Source: Patellaria atrata CBS 101060
Taxonomy: Eukaryota > Ascomycota > Dothideomycetes > Patellariales > Patellariaceae
NCBI GenBank assembly: GCA_010093705.1
Contig: MU006113.1
Coordinates: 6,849 to 70,848, forward strand
Direction: 5' to 3'
DNA length: 64,000 bases
Shown piece after piece: positions 11,385 through 22,630 of the stretch (position 1 is its first letter; each line of letters opens with the position of its first letter). The translations under genes and the position numbers were made by a program. The notes beneath the pieces are model-generated. The model was given only the letters and a program-made list of their open reading frames with translations. It was not told where the DNA came from and searched no databases.

Positions 11385-14300
11385 TCTTCGCACGCACTTA
11401 CCTTCTGTAAAAATAAAAATAAAAATAAAAATAGATCGACAGAAGAAAGGGATCTACAAGCACCAAAAGAAGCATTCTCCAGCTCAATTTCTCAGTTTCT
11501 CACATCTACCATGCGGCCGTATCCCGTCCGGCAAACTGTGCAAGCATCACTAGAACCCCATTCCCAACCACAACCAACTCACCCTCCGCCGCTCCGCCAT
11601 TCCACCCCCCAAATCCCCCCTCCCTTAACCTCCCCTTCACTCATCCCAGCCAGGACAAATCTTCCCGAAATAAATTTTTTTCTTCCATTTCATCTCCATG
11701 TAACGGCCCCTGCCCTCATCTAACGGGTCCAACCTCTGCATCCCCGACCGTGTTTTATCCTGTCACGCAGTGAAAAGGAAACGCACAAAGCTCTTGGCGC
11801 CATGTCGATCTCCAGGGAGAGAGACCGATCCCCGGCCAAAAGGTTGATCGATCTGTGCAGAGTGTCAGGGGGACAGGGCAGGGGTGTGGGTATGGCGTCA
11901 GTGGCGTCTTTGAAACTTGAGCGGGGAGGAGGTACCGTGTGGTGGGGTTATGGGAGACTAAGGTTTTGGAGCATTTTGATGAGGGTAATATTTCGGTTTA
12001 GATTGGGGGTTTTTGGGGGTCGATTTGGTGGGGAGTGATTGGGTGGAGGATTAGGTGGAAAAACTTGGAAGTTGATGTTTTGGAATGGGTGTGGAATTTT
12101 GCTTCCTGGTAAGGGGGTGGTGCAGTACAACAATGGGATTTGTTCGAAAGTCTGATATCTACGGTAGGTTGTAGAGCGGATTGCGATTCGGGAGCTTGTG
12201 GGAATCACATGTTGTGAAAAAAGGGAGCTGGAAGTCTTTGATCTACGTATCAGAATGAACTTGTGCGGCCGGTAAGAACCGCGATAGCTTTTCCTAAAGT
12301 GCTAAATACCTAGCTCGACACGTAATTGCATTCATGACCCCTTATTGGCTATCTTCGCCGTACCTGTCTTCTGAATCTTAATCACTAACGTGATGGGGAG
12401 AAGGTCATCGAGTGCAAAAAGCTTGGGTGCCGATTGAACGCTAAATTGCGGGATGTATGAAAGGGAGGGGTGAACGTTCATCTTACCGGGTAAAAAGTTG
12501 TTGAGAAGACCTTGAGCATTATGTGGCCTGCAATATTGTTTAAATGCTAGGTATGGAATACGAGGGAGGCAGGTACCGCCATGACGGCAATTCGATAGTG
12601 TAGTACATTTCTACAGTTCAAGATACGGTATGTTCCTCTCTACCTTACCCATATTGAGCGGTATGGAGGAAAGGCGGGGCGGAAAGTATGGAGGATTGAA
12701 GCGGGGGCCGGGTAAGAGGTGACGAACGGCAAGTGAGGAATAGAGGAGTGGAAGCCGAAACCGAAATTCATATTCTGCATCACGTTATCGCGTCAAACCA
12801 GATACAGCTATATTCCAAACTTCGTGATCGTAGATGATGCAACACTCAACATGACACAAGATCTATACAGTATAAACGTCCATTCAGCGCCATACGCGCG
12901 CCGCTAGATCTGCGGAGAAATGTACCCTTTCAGCGATATCGTCGTTGCATATGCAACCTGTATTGGCGGCATCCCTTCTCCTTAAACTCCTTCTCGGATT
13001 GGTTTGACGGTTACGATGGACGTAATGGGTAGGTGGGGTGCTTATGAAAATAGAGAAACGACGAGATGTTGCATCTTGTAATGTAATAAGGGAATAAACG
13101 TTGCTTGACAGACCAGCCCCCATGAGCCACCAATATTTCCTTGCAGCGGAGCCTCCCACCGAAGAGACTTTTTGAGTAGGTCGAGGTTACATTAACCTTC
13201 GAAGTTATGCTTCAATTAGCTTCCCTCTAGAGGTGGTAAGAGCCAAAGTGTCGACGATCTCACAGATCATTATCGAGGATTCGAGAATCCAAATGCAGAA
13301 CCCTTCAAATCTTGAAACTCCCATCACGGTGATTGGCAGATCAGCGCTCCACCACAGGTCCCTGTGCGTTATTCTGCAGATTTCTGCATTGCATAATTGT
13401 GCAAAGTGCATGCAGATTCTTTACAAGTATAGATCAAGTTCAACGACAATCTCTCTCATCCTGTACAGAACCTTCACTCCGTGGAGCCCGAAAACAACTC
13501 CCGTCGACGCACGAAAAGCCACGGCATATACTTGTTAGCCCAGACCAGGGCACTTTTCCTGTAGTTCTACGGCACAGCTCTTCGGAAGTTTCCCTCAAGC
13601 ACAGTACTGTACATACCTTACAGTTTTTCCGGAACCCGAACGCCTCTATCGGACCTCATCCCCGAACCTTCAGCAGATTTCAGTCAGCCAGTCATCCGCG
13701 GCAGCTGTAACTAGGCACCGAACAGACCAAGCTGCTAATTTACTCTCGGTGGAATGTCAAACGAGAATAAGGCCGTCGTCGAAAAGTGCGAAAGCTACGG
13801 ACTTCTCGCAGCTTCAGCTTAGGTTGGAATGGTTGGTGAGAGCGGCTGATTGCAGTTGAGGATGAAGAACAAATGTCCGAAATCGATTGATCGGGACTTG
13901 GAATTGATGTTTGTACTCCTGTAAGTACATCCTCTTCAACAGCCACCGTGAGAGCTATCAAGACCCCTGGAGGGATAAAGAGATATCTCAAATTGGTATA
14001 CCGGATTTATCTGCGAGTACGTGTATGCTCCAGTCAACCAAGTTATCGGGAATTGGAAAGGTCACAGTAGATGTGCGACTCAGCAGTTACGCATCACAGA
14101 CCGGGCCTCGGTAGAAATAGAATGCTTTCTTCATCAATTGGAACGCTCTGATCCTAAGGCTTTCACCAAAAGAGAACAGAAAGCAGAAGGCTCCTACGAC
14201 AACAGAATTCGATCTGTTCGCTCAGAGTTTTCGAGTCTTCTACGAACAGCGGGGCACCCTTTTATACGTATTCACAGTTCAGTACACGGCTTGGGGATAA

Positions 14301-15695
14301 TCGGACAACTAATAAATTCCGAAACCCCTCTGCATCGATGCTGACAGAGGATCACTGCCTAATGCGGTAGTCACCAAGACACTCTCTAAGAATACATTAT
14401 CTGCTAAATCTCATGTCTCTTCACGCAAGCGAGTTGGAGAATGTGATCAGTAACGCAGAGATTAGGACTTCTCGAGACTCCTCTTCTTAGAGAAGTTTGT
14501 AATACCCCAACTTTCATACATTTTTGGTGCTTCAGTCATAGTCTCAATTTTCCCTCTTCAGTCAATCCCGATCGCTCCATCACTCAGCTCCAAGTCTATT
14601 CCCATCTCAACTTCAACATCTTAAGACTGAGCAATACCCTTCCTCTACTTCAATTCTCCATGCAAACTATACCCATACCTCACAATGACATTCACCCTTA
14701 CCATCCGCTTTGTGTAAATCCCTCAACGTGTCAGAGTTCATAGCCCGACATTCCAGATACAACAAAAGCATCATACAGCACTGTCCCGAAAACACCAAAG
14801 CGAAGACTCAACTCCATCCTCCATCCCCATAACGAACATCACCCATCCCCCGTACACCCGCCGCACACACTCCGGCGTACCGCTGATTTCCCCCTCCACC
14901 GAGATACCAGCACCCCGTACAGCACCCCCATAATTCCCTCAACGTCCAATTTCCCCCTCCTATACACCCGTAATCAAGAGACACTTACACGGTCTCCGTC
15001 TTGCAGTTCGCATACTAACTCACCACCACTGACTCCGTATGGATCAGAATGGAGAGGGGAGCGATATTCCATACCACACCTATATCCCTCGATTATGATA
15101 GTCCTACGCTCGCTGTGTAAGGTACAGATGTCGCATTGCATTCTATCTCCAAGCGGGATATAGTTCCACTGCTTTGCACAGTACAGTACGGTACATATAA
15201 ACCCAACCTCACATAGCAGACCTTCTCCACGCTCGCGTCGCCTCAGGAGGACTGGGTCAAGAATCACCGCATAAGATGGTTCTTCCGTCGAGTTGTTCTC
15301 CGTATATATCGTTTCGCGGGAAATAAGAACCGGTTGCTCCTGTTCTATAATGTCGAGTTTTTGCTCCGACTGCTATCCTGCTCTTGTTTTACGTGTACGG
15401 CGTCCTACGCCCCCCCACCTAAGTTTGGCTAGACACGATTGATTTGTAGGATGTGGTACAGATATATCTTGAGCGAGAAACCTTGGGTCAAAGGATTGAT
15501 TTAGTCAGTTCCCCTGTGGTGATAGAGTTATCGAATTATACCGTATAACGAGGATTATATTACCCTCGCTGAATGCACACACTACGGTACCATTCCACTA
15601 TCAAGATCTCCATCCTGTCATGATATGCATCCACTCATATGTACGAGCACGGTATACCCAACACTCCAGTAACGCCATAAACAAAACCCCATCCA
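11385..15695. other. 4.3 kb without a supported gene
   Basis: An AAAAT-type microsatellite (about five units) lies at 11408-11434, followed by a C-rich tract to 11720. The rest holds many short frames on both strands, none with family features or convincing splice extension. TACNGTA/GTAC words are frequent (for example 13605-13622 and 15178-15198). Confidence 0.35.
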
Positions 15696-17994
15696 TCACG
15701 GACTCTCACCCCCCATATCAACCTCCCACTTCCTCGCCTTAAGCACCCTCATCCTCTTCACCGGACTCCCCCCATTCACCCTCTCCCGTTCCAATAACCC
15801 CACCCGTTCCCTCAACCTCTCATTCTCCACCTCCAACTCTCTAGCCCTCTCCCCCACCTCCTCACGGTCCTCATAAACCACAACCTCGTCCTGATCCTTG
15901 ACGCGGCTCAAAAGCTCAATCTTGGCATCGATGTGTTCCTCGTTGCGGTCTGTTTCCTCCGCCCACGCGCCCTGCCACCTGCGCCTTTCAGTCTCGAGCC
16001 GCGCATCCATCTCGGCGAAACACTCCTCGCGGACCGCGGCCTCGAGGCCCTCGAGACGGGACTCGGAGGCGCGCCAGGAGGCCTCCGCGGCGCGACGGCG
16101 GGATTCCTCCTCGCGGAGGCGGAGGTGAGCGATCTCGAGCTGTTCGGCTAGACGGAGGATCTCTGCGTCGAGGTCCTCCGCTGCGGAGGGCGACACACGG
16201 CCGGTCCTAGGCAGGTTGGAGGGGGACAGGATGGTGCTGGTGTAGCTCGGGATGCGGGGGACGGTGACTTCGCGCGCGAGGGCGGAGTAGCGCAGGATTT
16301 GGGACGTCGCGTTGAAGTCGCCGATGGGGTCGGCGGTCACGATCATGATTGCTTTCTGCGGGTCGCGCGGGCGGTGGTGGTGCGAGGGGAAGGAGTTGGA
16401 GAAGAGAAGCTCGGTCAGCTTGCATTGCCGGTAGGGGACTATGGTTTGCTTTGTGCTGTCTTGGGCGTCGGATTGCATTTGCATGCATTGGCCAAGGTAC
16501 ATGAGGGATTCGTTTATCTTGCCAGCTTCGGCGAGAGTGGCTCCGGCGGTTTTGGCGTTGCGGGCGCGTTCGGAGCCTGGATTGGTGGTTAGTAGGTTTG
16601 AGATGGGGGGCGAGTAGGAGATGTGGACTTGCCGGCGAGGTCAACAATGGTTAGTGTGCTGGTCGACCATGTATCATTGGAGTTATGTCTCCTTTTCTTT
16701 ACCTCGACGTTGAAGAAGCCATGACTTCTAGAGCTGACGGCATTACTGCCAGTTCCAGCAACACGTCTTTCCGTTAGACCCGTCTCGAGGACCATGAGAG
16801 CTTCCTCAAAACTACCACAGATCACCTTTCTCAATCCAGCTACCACTTTTCTGTCTGGTGAATGTTCGGTCGATTTGAAGAGGAGCGCTCGTCGTTTCTG
16901 AGCATTGAATCGGCCGCTCGTTGCGGACTGTGTTAAAAGATCGAAAATCCGGTCATTGTAAACTTCGAACATGGAAATTACAATTGCATATTCCGTATCG
17001 CTATCGACTTCAATTTCGACATCGTTGACGCTAGGAGTCTGTGGAAGGGTGCTTGGTCGTGGTATACGGTTTGATCTCGGCGCAGTACTAATAAATGAAC
17101 TTGCATCCTTTGAAGATGAGTTAGTCCTAACTCCTTTCTTACTGATGTATGTGGAGTCGAGTGTTGTGACTGGACGTATAGTTGAAGCTGTTGATGAAAT
17201 ACTTGATCGAGCATACATGTTGTTGCTAAGACGGGGATATAGGTTATATGAATTCGGAATTTTGATCTTAGTGGGGTTTGGTTGCAATTTACTGAGACGA
17301 TGATACAAGTTGTGTGATGCTGACTTCTTGATCGGGTTGGAGTAGTTTTGAAAAGACTTGAGCATACCGGCATGGGTGTCTGCGCCCTTGAGTTATAACC
17401 ACGCTCCGACTGTCCATCGCCATATAGGGAGTCGAGGAAAATAGAGGCGGGTAGTATCTGTGCTTCTGAAACATCTGATGCTGCAATAGAAGGGAACACA
17501 ATTGGCGTGAATGTAGGGTCGATAATCTGGTGGTCGATGGACTTGAACAAAACGTCGAGGGACATCTGGGTTAAACCTCGTTGCGACTTCGAGCCGAGAA
17601 TAGTATGGCTCTAGATAATCAGATTCAGCGCGATTCCTGACATGCAGCTATAATATTATACTTTTCCAGAGCCAGTAACCCCCAACGTCGCTAATAGACC
17701 ATCACGGCCAGATCTTGAACCAGGGCCTACAACCCCTTCAATCAATGGGATTACTCCAATTCCTTTGAATAGATCGATCTGAGCTGCATCTTCTTCGAAT
17801 ACTCTTGTAAATGCAAACTTCTCGACCGCTCGTTTTCTGTGGTCGTTCGACGGAGGCTTGATCGTTATATGGGTTGGTGCATCCTGTTCGTTGATTTCAA
17901 CGTCGAGAAATCGCTCTGCACTTTGGTTTGGAGATGGACGAAGTCTCAAGAATACGTCAAATAACGAAGCGGAAGGCCTTTGTGTAGAATCCAT
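15696..17994 (-). CDS. Kinesin motor protein, kinesin-6-like
   Basis: Four exons on the minus strand (17994-17662, 17610-17368, about 17326-16633, 16576-15696) encode about 716 residues. The P-loop GVTGSGKSHT is built across the first intron (51 bases), followed by SQRGLTQMSLDVLF. Switch I is GSNAVSSRSHGFFNVEV and switch II is DLAGSE. SMFEVYNDRIFDLL and INESLMYLGQC are other motor hallmarks. A long S/N/P-rich insertion of about 100 residues before EYAIVISMFEVYND corresponds to the extended loop 6 typical of kinesin-6 (MKLP/Kif20/Klp9), motors of the anaphase spindle midzone. After the motor, about 170 residues of E/R-rich heptads form a coiled coil. Intron 3 (16632-16577) is a GC-AG intron with donor GCAAGT, forced by the DLAG-SE motif. 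Intron 2 is very short (41-44 bases) and its acceptor is uncertain by one codon. The motor call is certain; the subfamily is likely. Confidence 0.88.
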
Positions 17995-18244
17995 TGCGTT
18001 GCGTTGTGTAAATTCAACTGTGCTCGTAAAGTAGCGTGCAGTTGTGAGAGCCGGGAATTGTATACGGTTTGCCTATCTTGGTAGTGTGTTGCTACGGCTA
18101 CGGTTATCTCTTAACGCGCCAAGCACAACCTGAAAACGTCCGACTGAACGGACAAAGACCCCAAATCTTTCACAACATCAATGATGTTTCTTTTCCGCTG
18201 TCGACCTTTTCAAAGAACCTCAACACTCGAAAAGAATTCACATC

Positions 18245-20044
18245 ATGTCAGAGGCTGCTTATTCAACCTCCTCCCTCCGGGAGAGAAATGCTCAACCATA
18301 TAAGAGCATGGCCGGAAAGCTACATCCTGAACTTCTCGCCTCATTGGATGCAATGAGTTTCGAGTATATGACACCCGTTCAAGAGAAAGTCTTGACGGGA
18401 ATGTCAGACTTTAGAGCTGATCTTCTTGTCCAAGCCAAGACAGGTACGGGGAAGACAGTTGCATTCCTATTACCTGCGTTGCAGACATTGCTTATTTCAC
18501 CTTACTTTCCACCGGGCCAGGTTGCAATACTTGTTATATCTCCAACCCGTGAGCTTGCTCTTCAGATTGCTAAAGAGTGCAATCAACTGACCTCAAAGTT
18601 GAGCAAGCGGATTGAATGTCACACAGCGTTCGGAGGTATGTATATTTGTTGCCTGATTGAATTCTCACTGATTTATATTGTAGGAACTGCTCGTGCGGCA
18701 AACATGAATAAGTTCCTGAAAGGTTTCCCAACCGTATTAGTCGTTACACCTGGGCGACTTAAAGATTATCTGACGGATCCCAAAGCTGCCTCAAAGCTAT
18801 GGGATATCCGTACACTGATATTGGATGAAGCAGATACAATGCTTGAGAGGGGATTTTTACAAGATGTAAAAGAGATCTTGAAAGCTCTCCCCCCAAAGCG
18901 TGAACATCATTGGCAAGGGATGTGCTTCTCCGCTACCATTCCGCAAAAGATTCGAGATGTATTGAATACAGTCTTGGATCCAAATTATGTCAAGATTTCT
19001 ACATTTGACGAACAAGATACCCCGACGATTGATACGATAGCCCAATACTGCGTAGTAATGCCTTCTGTCGAAGATACATTTACTACACTTAAATCGCTTA
19101 TCGACTCCGAGAATGACAAAGGGGCTGCAAAAATTATCGTATTTGGTGTAACTGCAAACATGGTAGCTCTATTTGCAAATTTCTTCTCTAGCGGCCTCAC
19201 AACTCTCAAGGTTTCAGAACTTCACTCACGCTTGAATCAAAACGCTCGTACACGTACGACGGATGAATTTAAAGCAGCAACGTCAGGCATAATGTTTGCT
19301 TCTGATGTTATTGGACGTGGTATGGATTTCCCTAATGTCGATCTAGTGATCCAAGTTGGTCTCCCAACAAGCGGAGAGCAGTATATTCACCGAGTAGGAC
19401 GTACCGGTCGTGCTGGCAACGAAGGGCGGGCAGTCCTTCTTCTCACAGAACGAGAATCATTCTTTCCCAGAGTGAATAAGCAGCTTCCGATTCAGCAGCA
19501 TCCAAACCAAGCTGATATCGTCAACAATCGCGTTAATTACGCGTCTCTTATTGAAACAGCGATGAATCAAGTGGACGAAAAGGTCAAGCAGAGAGCCTAC
19601 TCAGCATACATTGGGTTCTTCGCTGGATCCGGTATACTCAAACAAGTCCGCCTTGATAAAGAGGGACTTGTAGCTATGGCAAACGAATTGGCCATCAAGG
19701 GCATGCATTGCCCAGAGCCACCACCAATGGAGAAACGAATCGTTGGGAAGATGGGTTTGAAGGGTGTAAAGGGATTTAACTATGCAACCGCAGACGAACA
19801 ACCCTTTAGAACACGGAAGCAGATTCAACAACAATCAAATCAGCCCCCTAGAACACGGGAGCAGAATCAACAACAATCGAACCAACTACTTCGAACTTTC
19901 ACAGAAGCAGCGTCTCGCACTGCCAGTGCTGGGGTGAAAAAGCCTGCTGCTACCAAAACAAGCGGTACTAAGAGGGGTCGCCGTCGTCAGGACCGCGATG
20001 AGGAACTCTTTCGTAGAGCAGATCAAGGAGCACCTCCTGGATGA
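18245..20044 (+). CDS. DEAD-box RNA helicase, Mss116-like (mitochondrial)
   Basis: Two exons (18245-18635, 18684-20044) encode about 583 residues. Motifs in order are FEYMTPVQ (Q motif), AKTGTGKT (I), PTRELALQ (Ia), TPGRL (Ib), DEAD (II), SAT (III), IIVF (IV), SDVIGRGMDFP (V) and HRVGRTGRAG (VI). The V-I-G-R-G-M-D-F-P form of motif V and the LHPELLASL start match the Mss116 group, which acts on mitochondrial group I/II introns and mRNAs. The C-terminus is a basic, Gln-rich tail with a repeated RTR-Q-QQQSNQ unit. The 48-base intron (GTATGT...TTGTAG) is a multiple of three and stop-free, so its retention would add 16 hydrophobic residues. The first residues, AAYSTSSLRER, resemble the end of a mitochondrial presequence. 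The basic stretch expected before it is encoded from ATG 18181 in another frame. Confidence 0.88.
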   Translation: MSEAAYSTSSLRERNAQPYKSMAGKLHPELLASLDAMSFEYMTPVQEKVLTGMSDFRADLLVQAKTGTGKTVAFLLPALQTLLISPYFPPGQVAILVISPTRELALQIAKECNQLTSKLSKRIECHTAFGGMYICCLIEFSLIYIVGTARAANMNKFLKGFPTVLVVTPGRLKDYLTDPKAASKLWDIRTLILDEADTMLERGFLQDVKEILKALPPKREHHWQGMCFSATIPQKIRDVLNTVLDPNYVKISTFDEQDTPTIDTIAQYCVVMPSVEDTFTTLKSLIDSENDKGAAKIIVFGVTANMVALFANFFSSGLTTLKVSELHSRLNQNARTRTTDEFKAATSGIMFASDVIGRGMDFPNVDLVIQVGLPTSGEQYIHRVGRTGRAGNEGRAVLLLTERESFFPRVNKQLPIQQHPNQADIVNNRVNYASLIETAMNQVDEKVKQRAYSAYIGFFAGSGILKQVRLDKEGLVAMANELAIKGMHCPEPPPMEKRIVGKMGLKGVKGFNYATADEQPFRTRKQIQQQSNQPPRTREQNQQQSNQLLRTFTEAASRTASAGVKKPAATKTSGTKRGRRRQDRDEELFRRADQGAPPG

Positions 20045-20699
20045 AGGATTTAAAGACCCAATTGGGTAGGTCGACTTCTACTGTACCCTTCGAGCACCCG
20101 GAAAGAGCATCAACCGCTCAAAATCACTAGAAGCCCAATGGAATATGAGCTTATACCGCCCACATTAGTGGTTATTGTACGAGTCTGGTGAATTTAAGCG
20201 ATGAAGTGAAAGTTAGACTTTAAGCTTGTCACGTAAGATGTAAGCTTAACCTGATTTCTGGAATTATAACGGCTATCCTAAACCTTCGGCTACCACCAGA
20301 ATAAGGGCGAGAGCAACATACACATCTCCCTTATGTAGATAAATGAATAGTCTACATTCAACAATCCAAATTACTTTCCAGACTCATAAGTGATATAGAT
20401 ACGAATTAAGTGAAGGAATAGTACCCTGCTTACCATGACACGATCCGAAGAGCGCTACACTCCGTGGTGGGGCTGTGTTGCCTAGTTCCCCAACACCATA
20501 AACATGCCACCCGCGCGTCTCATGTTTCTGGCCCCCTGAACAGTATATATAATACTTAGGTTCTACCTTTTCTTGTTGTCTCTTCTCTTTCTGTCATTCC
20601 CGTTTCTCCGAAAAGTCGCTTGTTTCTTCTTGTACCTTTCTTTCTGATTTTCCAGAGTGAAACATCCATCCATTAGCTTTTCCTATCACATCTATCAAG
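20045..20699. other. Intergenic, promoter side of the next gene
   Basis: No gene. A pyrimidine-rich tract (about 20560-20660) with a TATATAATA-like word at 20544-20552 lies just before the ATG at 20700, as is common in fungal promoters and leaders. Confidence 0.4.
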
Positions 20700-21860
20700 A
20701 TGGGCAAGAAAACAATTCCTCCACCAGCTCGGGGCTACCGTGATGACCCAGACGCCGTCTCTATGCACACCACACCCGAAGACTACGAATACGACGATGC
20801 CCCTCAAATCAACGACGAAATGCCCCCTGCCTACTCCGACTCCACCGGCGCCAACGCCCCTTCTCGTCCCCAAGCCGGTGCTCACAACTTCGAATCCGCA
20901 ATCCTCTTCAAAGAGCACAATGGCAAAACCATCTGGCTCCAACCCCCCTCTACCATGAGCGCCGAAATCCTCCTCGACGCCGTGCACAACTGGGCCTCCA
21001 CGCCTCCCCAACCCATGATCAAGATCCAGGGAACCCACAAGCAGACCGTCAAGAACGGGGACAAGAAAGAGACAAAGACGATCACCGATTTCGAATTCTG
21101 GTGCGACCTAACCCAATTCTTCGCCATCGGCCAAACAGTCAGCGGAAACAGCTGGAAGCGTCTGCACGTCGTTGGCGGCGGGGAAAAAGTCCACCGAGGC
21201 AGCATAACCAAGAAACGAGCGCCCGGCTTTAAAAGCGACCTCGAAGTCGGCGACTCGCAACCGGGTCTGCTCGAATGGTGCCAACAATACATCTCGTGCC
21301 CCTCGGCCCTCAAAACCTTCCGCTTCGACCGCACCGTCTCTGGCATCGACCAGCAGTTCCTCCACGCCGAGATCCAGCGCATCATCACCTCGACCAACTA
21401 CCGCGGCCGCACGTCCGTCACGTTTCCTATAGGCCACCGCGCCGAGGAATTGCATACGGATGTGTGGCAGACGCGCTGGCGCCATAGTCGCTGGATCCCA
21501 TTTCTCTTCTACGTCTCGTTTCTCTGGCTCTTCGCGTGGCCGTACCTCTACTTCGCCACTAAGCGCTGGGCCGTCGTGTCGTGCGACTGGCCGTTCAGTC
21601 GCCTGGCCCCGGACGGCGCGAAGGAGTATGCTACGGTTAGCGAGCGGGAGTGGGTCGCGAAGTGGGGGAAGGGCGTCGAGGAGGCGGTGTGTGCGAGGTT
21701 TCAGGGCGAGTTGGATGGGAGGGCTTTAGAGGGGTTTTTGAGGCCTAGGGAGGTTAGGACGGGGGATGAGAGGGTCGATGGGGTGGTGGGGTTTTTGAGG
21801 GCTGGGGTTAGGGCCGCCGGAGAGGTTAATAGGGCGTTAGGCTGGGGTGGGGATTGTTAG
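20700..21860 (+). CDS. Conserved fungal protein with membrane hairpin and PPAY motif (hypothetical)
   Basis: A single exon encodes 386 residues. The N-terminal ~65 residues are disordered and acidic and include MPPAYSD, a PY motif of the type bound by Nedd4/Rsp5 WW-domain ligases. A folded region follows, about 70-270, with WQSW-like aromatics: ILFKEHNGKTIWLQPP, FEFWCDLTQFF and GLLEWCQQYISCPSALKTF. Near 280-305 a hydrophobic stretch (WIPFLFYVSFLWLF then AWPYLYFAT) forms one long helix or a tight hairpin. The tail is R/E-rich. The codon use and the length of the frame leave little doubt that it is real. I recognise the type as widespread in Pezizomycotina but cannot assign a function; the PY motif suggests ubiquitin-dependent sorting (inference). 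Confidence 0.75.
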   Translation: MGKKTIPPPARGYRDDPDAVSMHTTPEDYEYDDAPQINDEMPPAYSDSTGANAPSRPQAGAHNFESAILFKEHNGKTIWLQPPSTMSAEILLDAVHNWASTPPQPMIKIQGTHKQTVKNGDKKETKTITDFEFWCDLTQFFAIGQTVSGNSWKRLHVVGGGEKVHRGSITKKRAPGFKSDLEVGDSQPGLLEWCQQYISCPSALKTFRFDRTVSGIDQQFLHAEIQRIITSTNYRGRTSVTFPIGHRAEELHTDVWQTRWRHSRWIPFLFYVSFLWLFAWPYLYFATKRWAVVSCDWPFSRLAPDGAKEYATVSEREWVAKWGKGVEEAVCARFQGELDGRALEGFLRPREVRTGDERVDGVVGFLRAGVRAAGEVNRALGWGGDC

Positions 21861-22630
21861 ATTGATGAGATCGGAGGAGTTTTAGGGGGGTGTCATGTGC
21901 AATTGTGGTCACTGGACGGCGAGGGATTACCGGCTTATCTCGGGTTGGAATGGGTATGTGGGAATGGGGACACGGCGTTAGGCTAATGGATCTTCTGTTC
22001 AATGACCGGTGTTGCTCATTTCGATATGATTCTAAACTGCTGATTTGGTCTCCAGACATGAAACCTGATTCGGTGCCCATACCGCTAGCTCAGCAAGCAA
22101 GCGAACGAGTACAGCGGGTACAGCCTATGAACGGGACGGATCATGAAAGGTAGGAGAAAATAATTATACTCTGATAACTCACACATGAACCATAAGGCGG
22201 TATATCTCTCCAAACCTCCTTTTTTCCAAAGACAGCGTCGAGGATCCGTACATCAGCAACCGAACTATTCCCCTCAGCCCTGTTCACGGTACAGCACAAC
22301 CCATACACTCCCCGCACGCATCTCCAAACTCTCCAAACTCGCAAAACTTATGAAGAAGTGTCCCCCGGATACCGTACTATGACATATCTGGGTAATCTGG
22401 GGATCCGTACTCGTAGCGTGCTAGGATAGTAAAGTAAAGTAAACATAAGCAGGCGTACAAGGGTATTATAATTACATTTGAAATCAGATATCTACGCTTC
22501 GAGGTCATACATCATCATTTGAATCATGAACAAGGTGACAGGTAAAGGGACAGGTAGAGCGACAGGTAAATCATGCCTAAGCAACAAACCATGGCCGCGG
22601 AAGGTCTTGAACCCATCCTACCTAACGTCC
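21861..22630. other. Convergent intergenic region
   Basis: This is the space between two genes pointing at each other. No supported frame. AAAGTAAAGTAAA at 22430-22442 and an AGGTAAA/GACAGGTA repeat (22537-22570) are the only local features. Confidence 0.4.

Noticed and set aside
20882-21485. Minus-strand frames inside the conserved membrane-protein gene
   Set aside because: Antisense shadows of a high-GC coding region; no independent signals.
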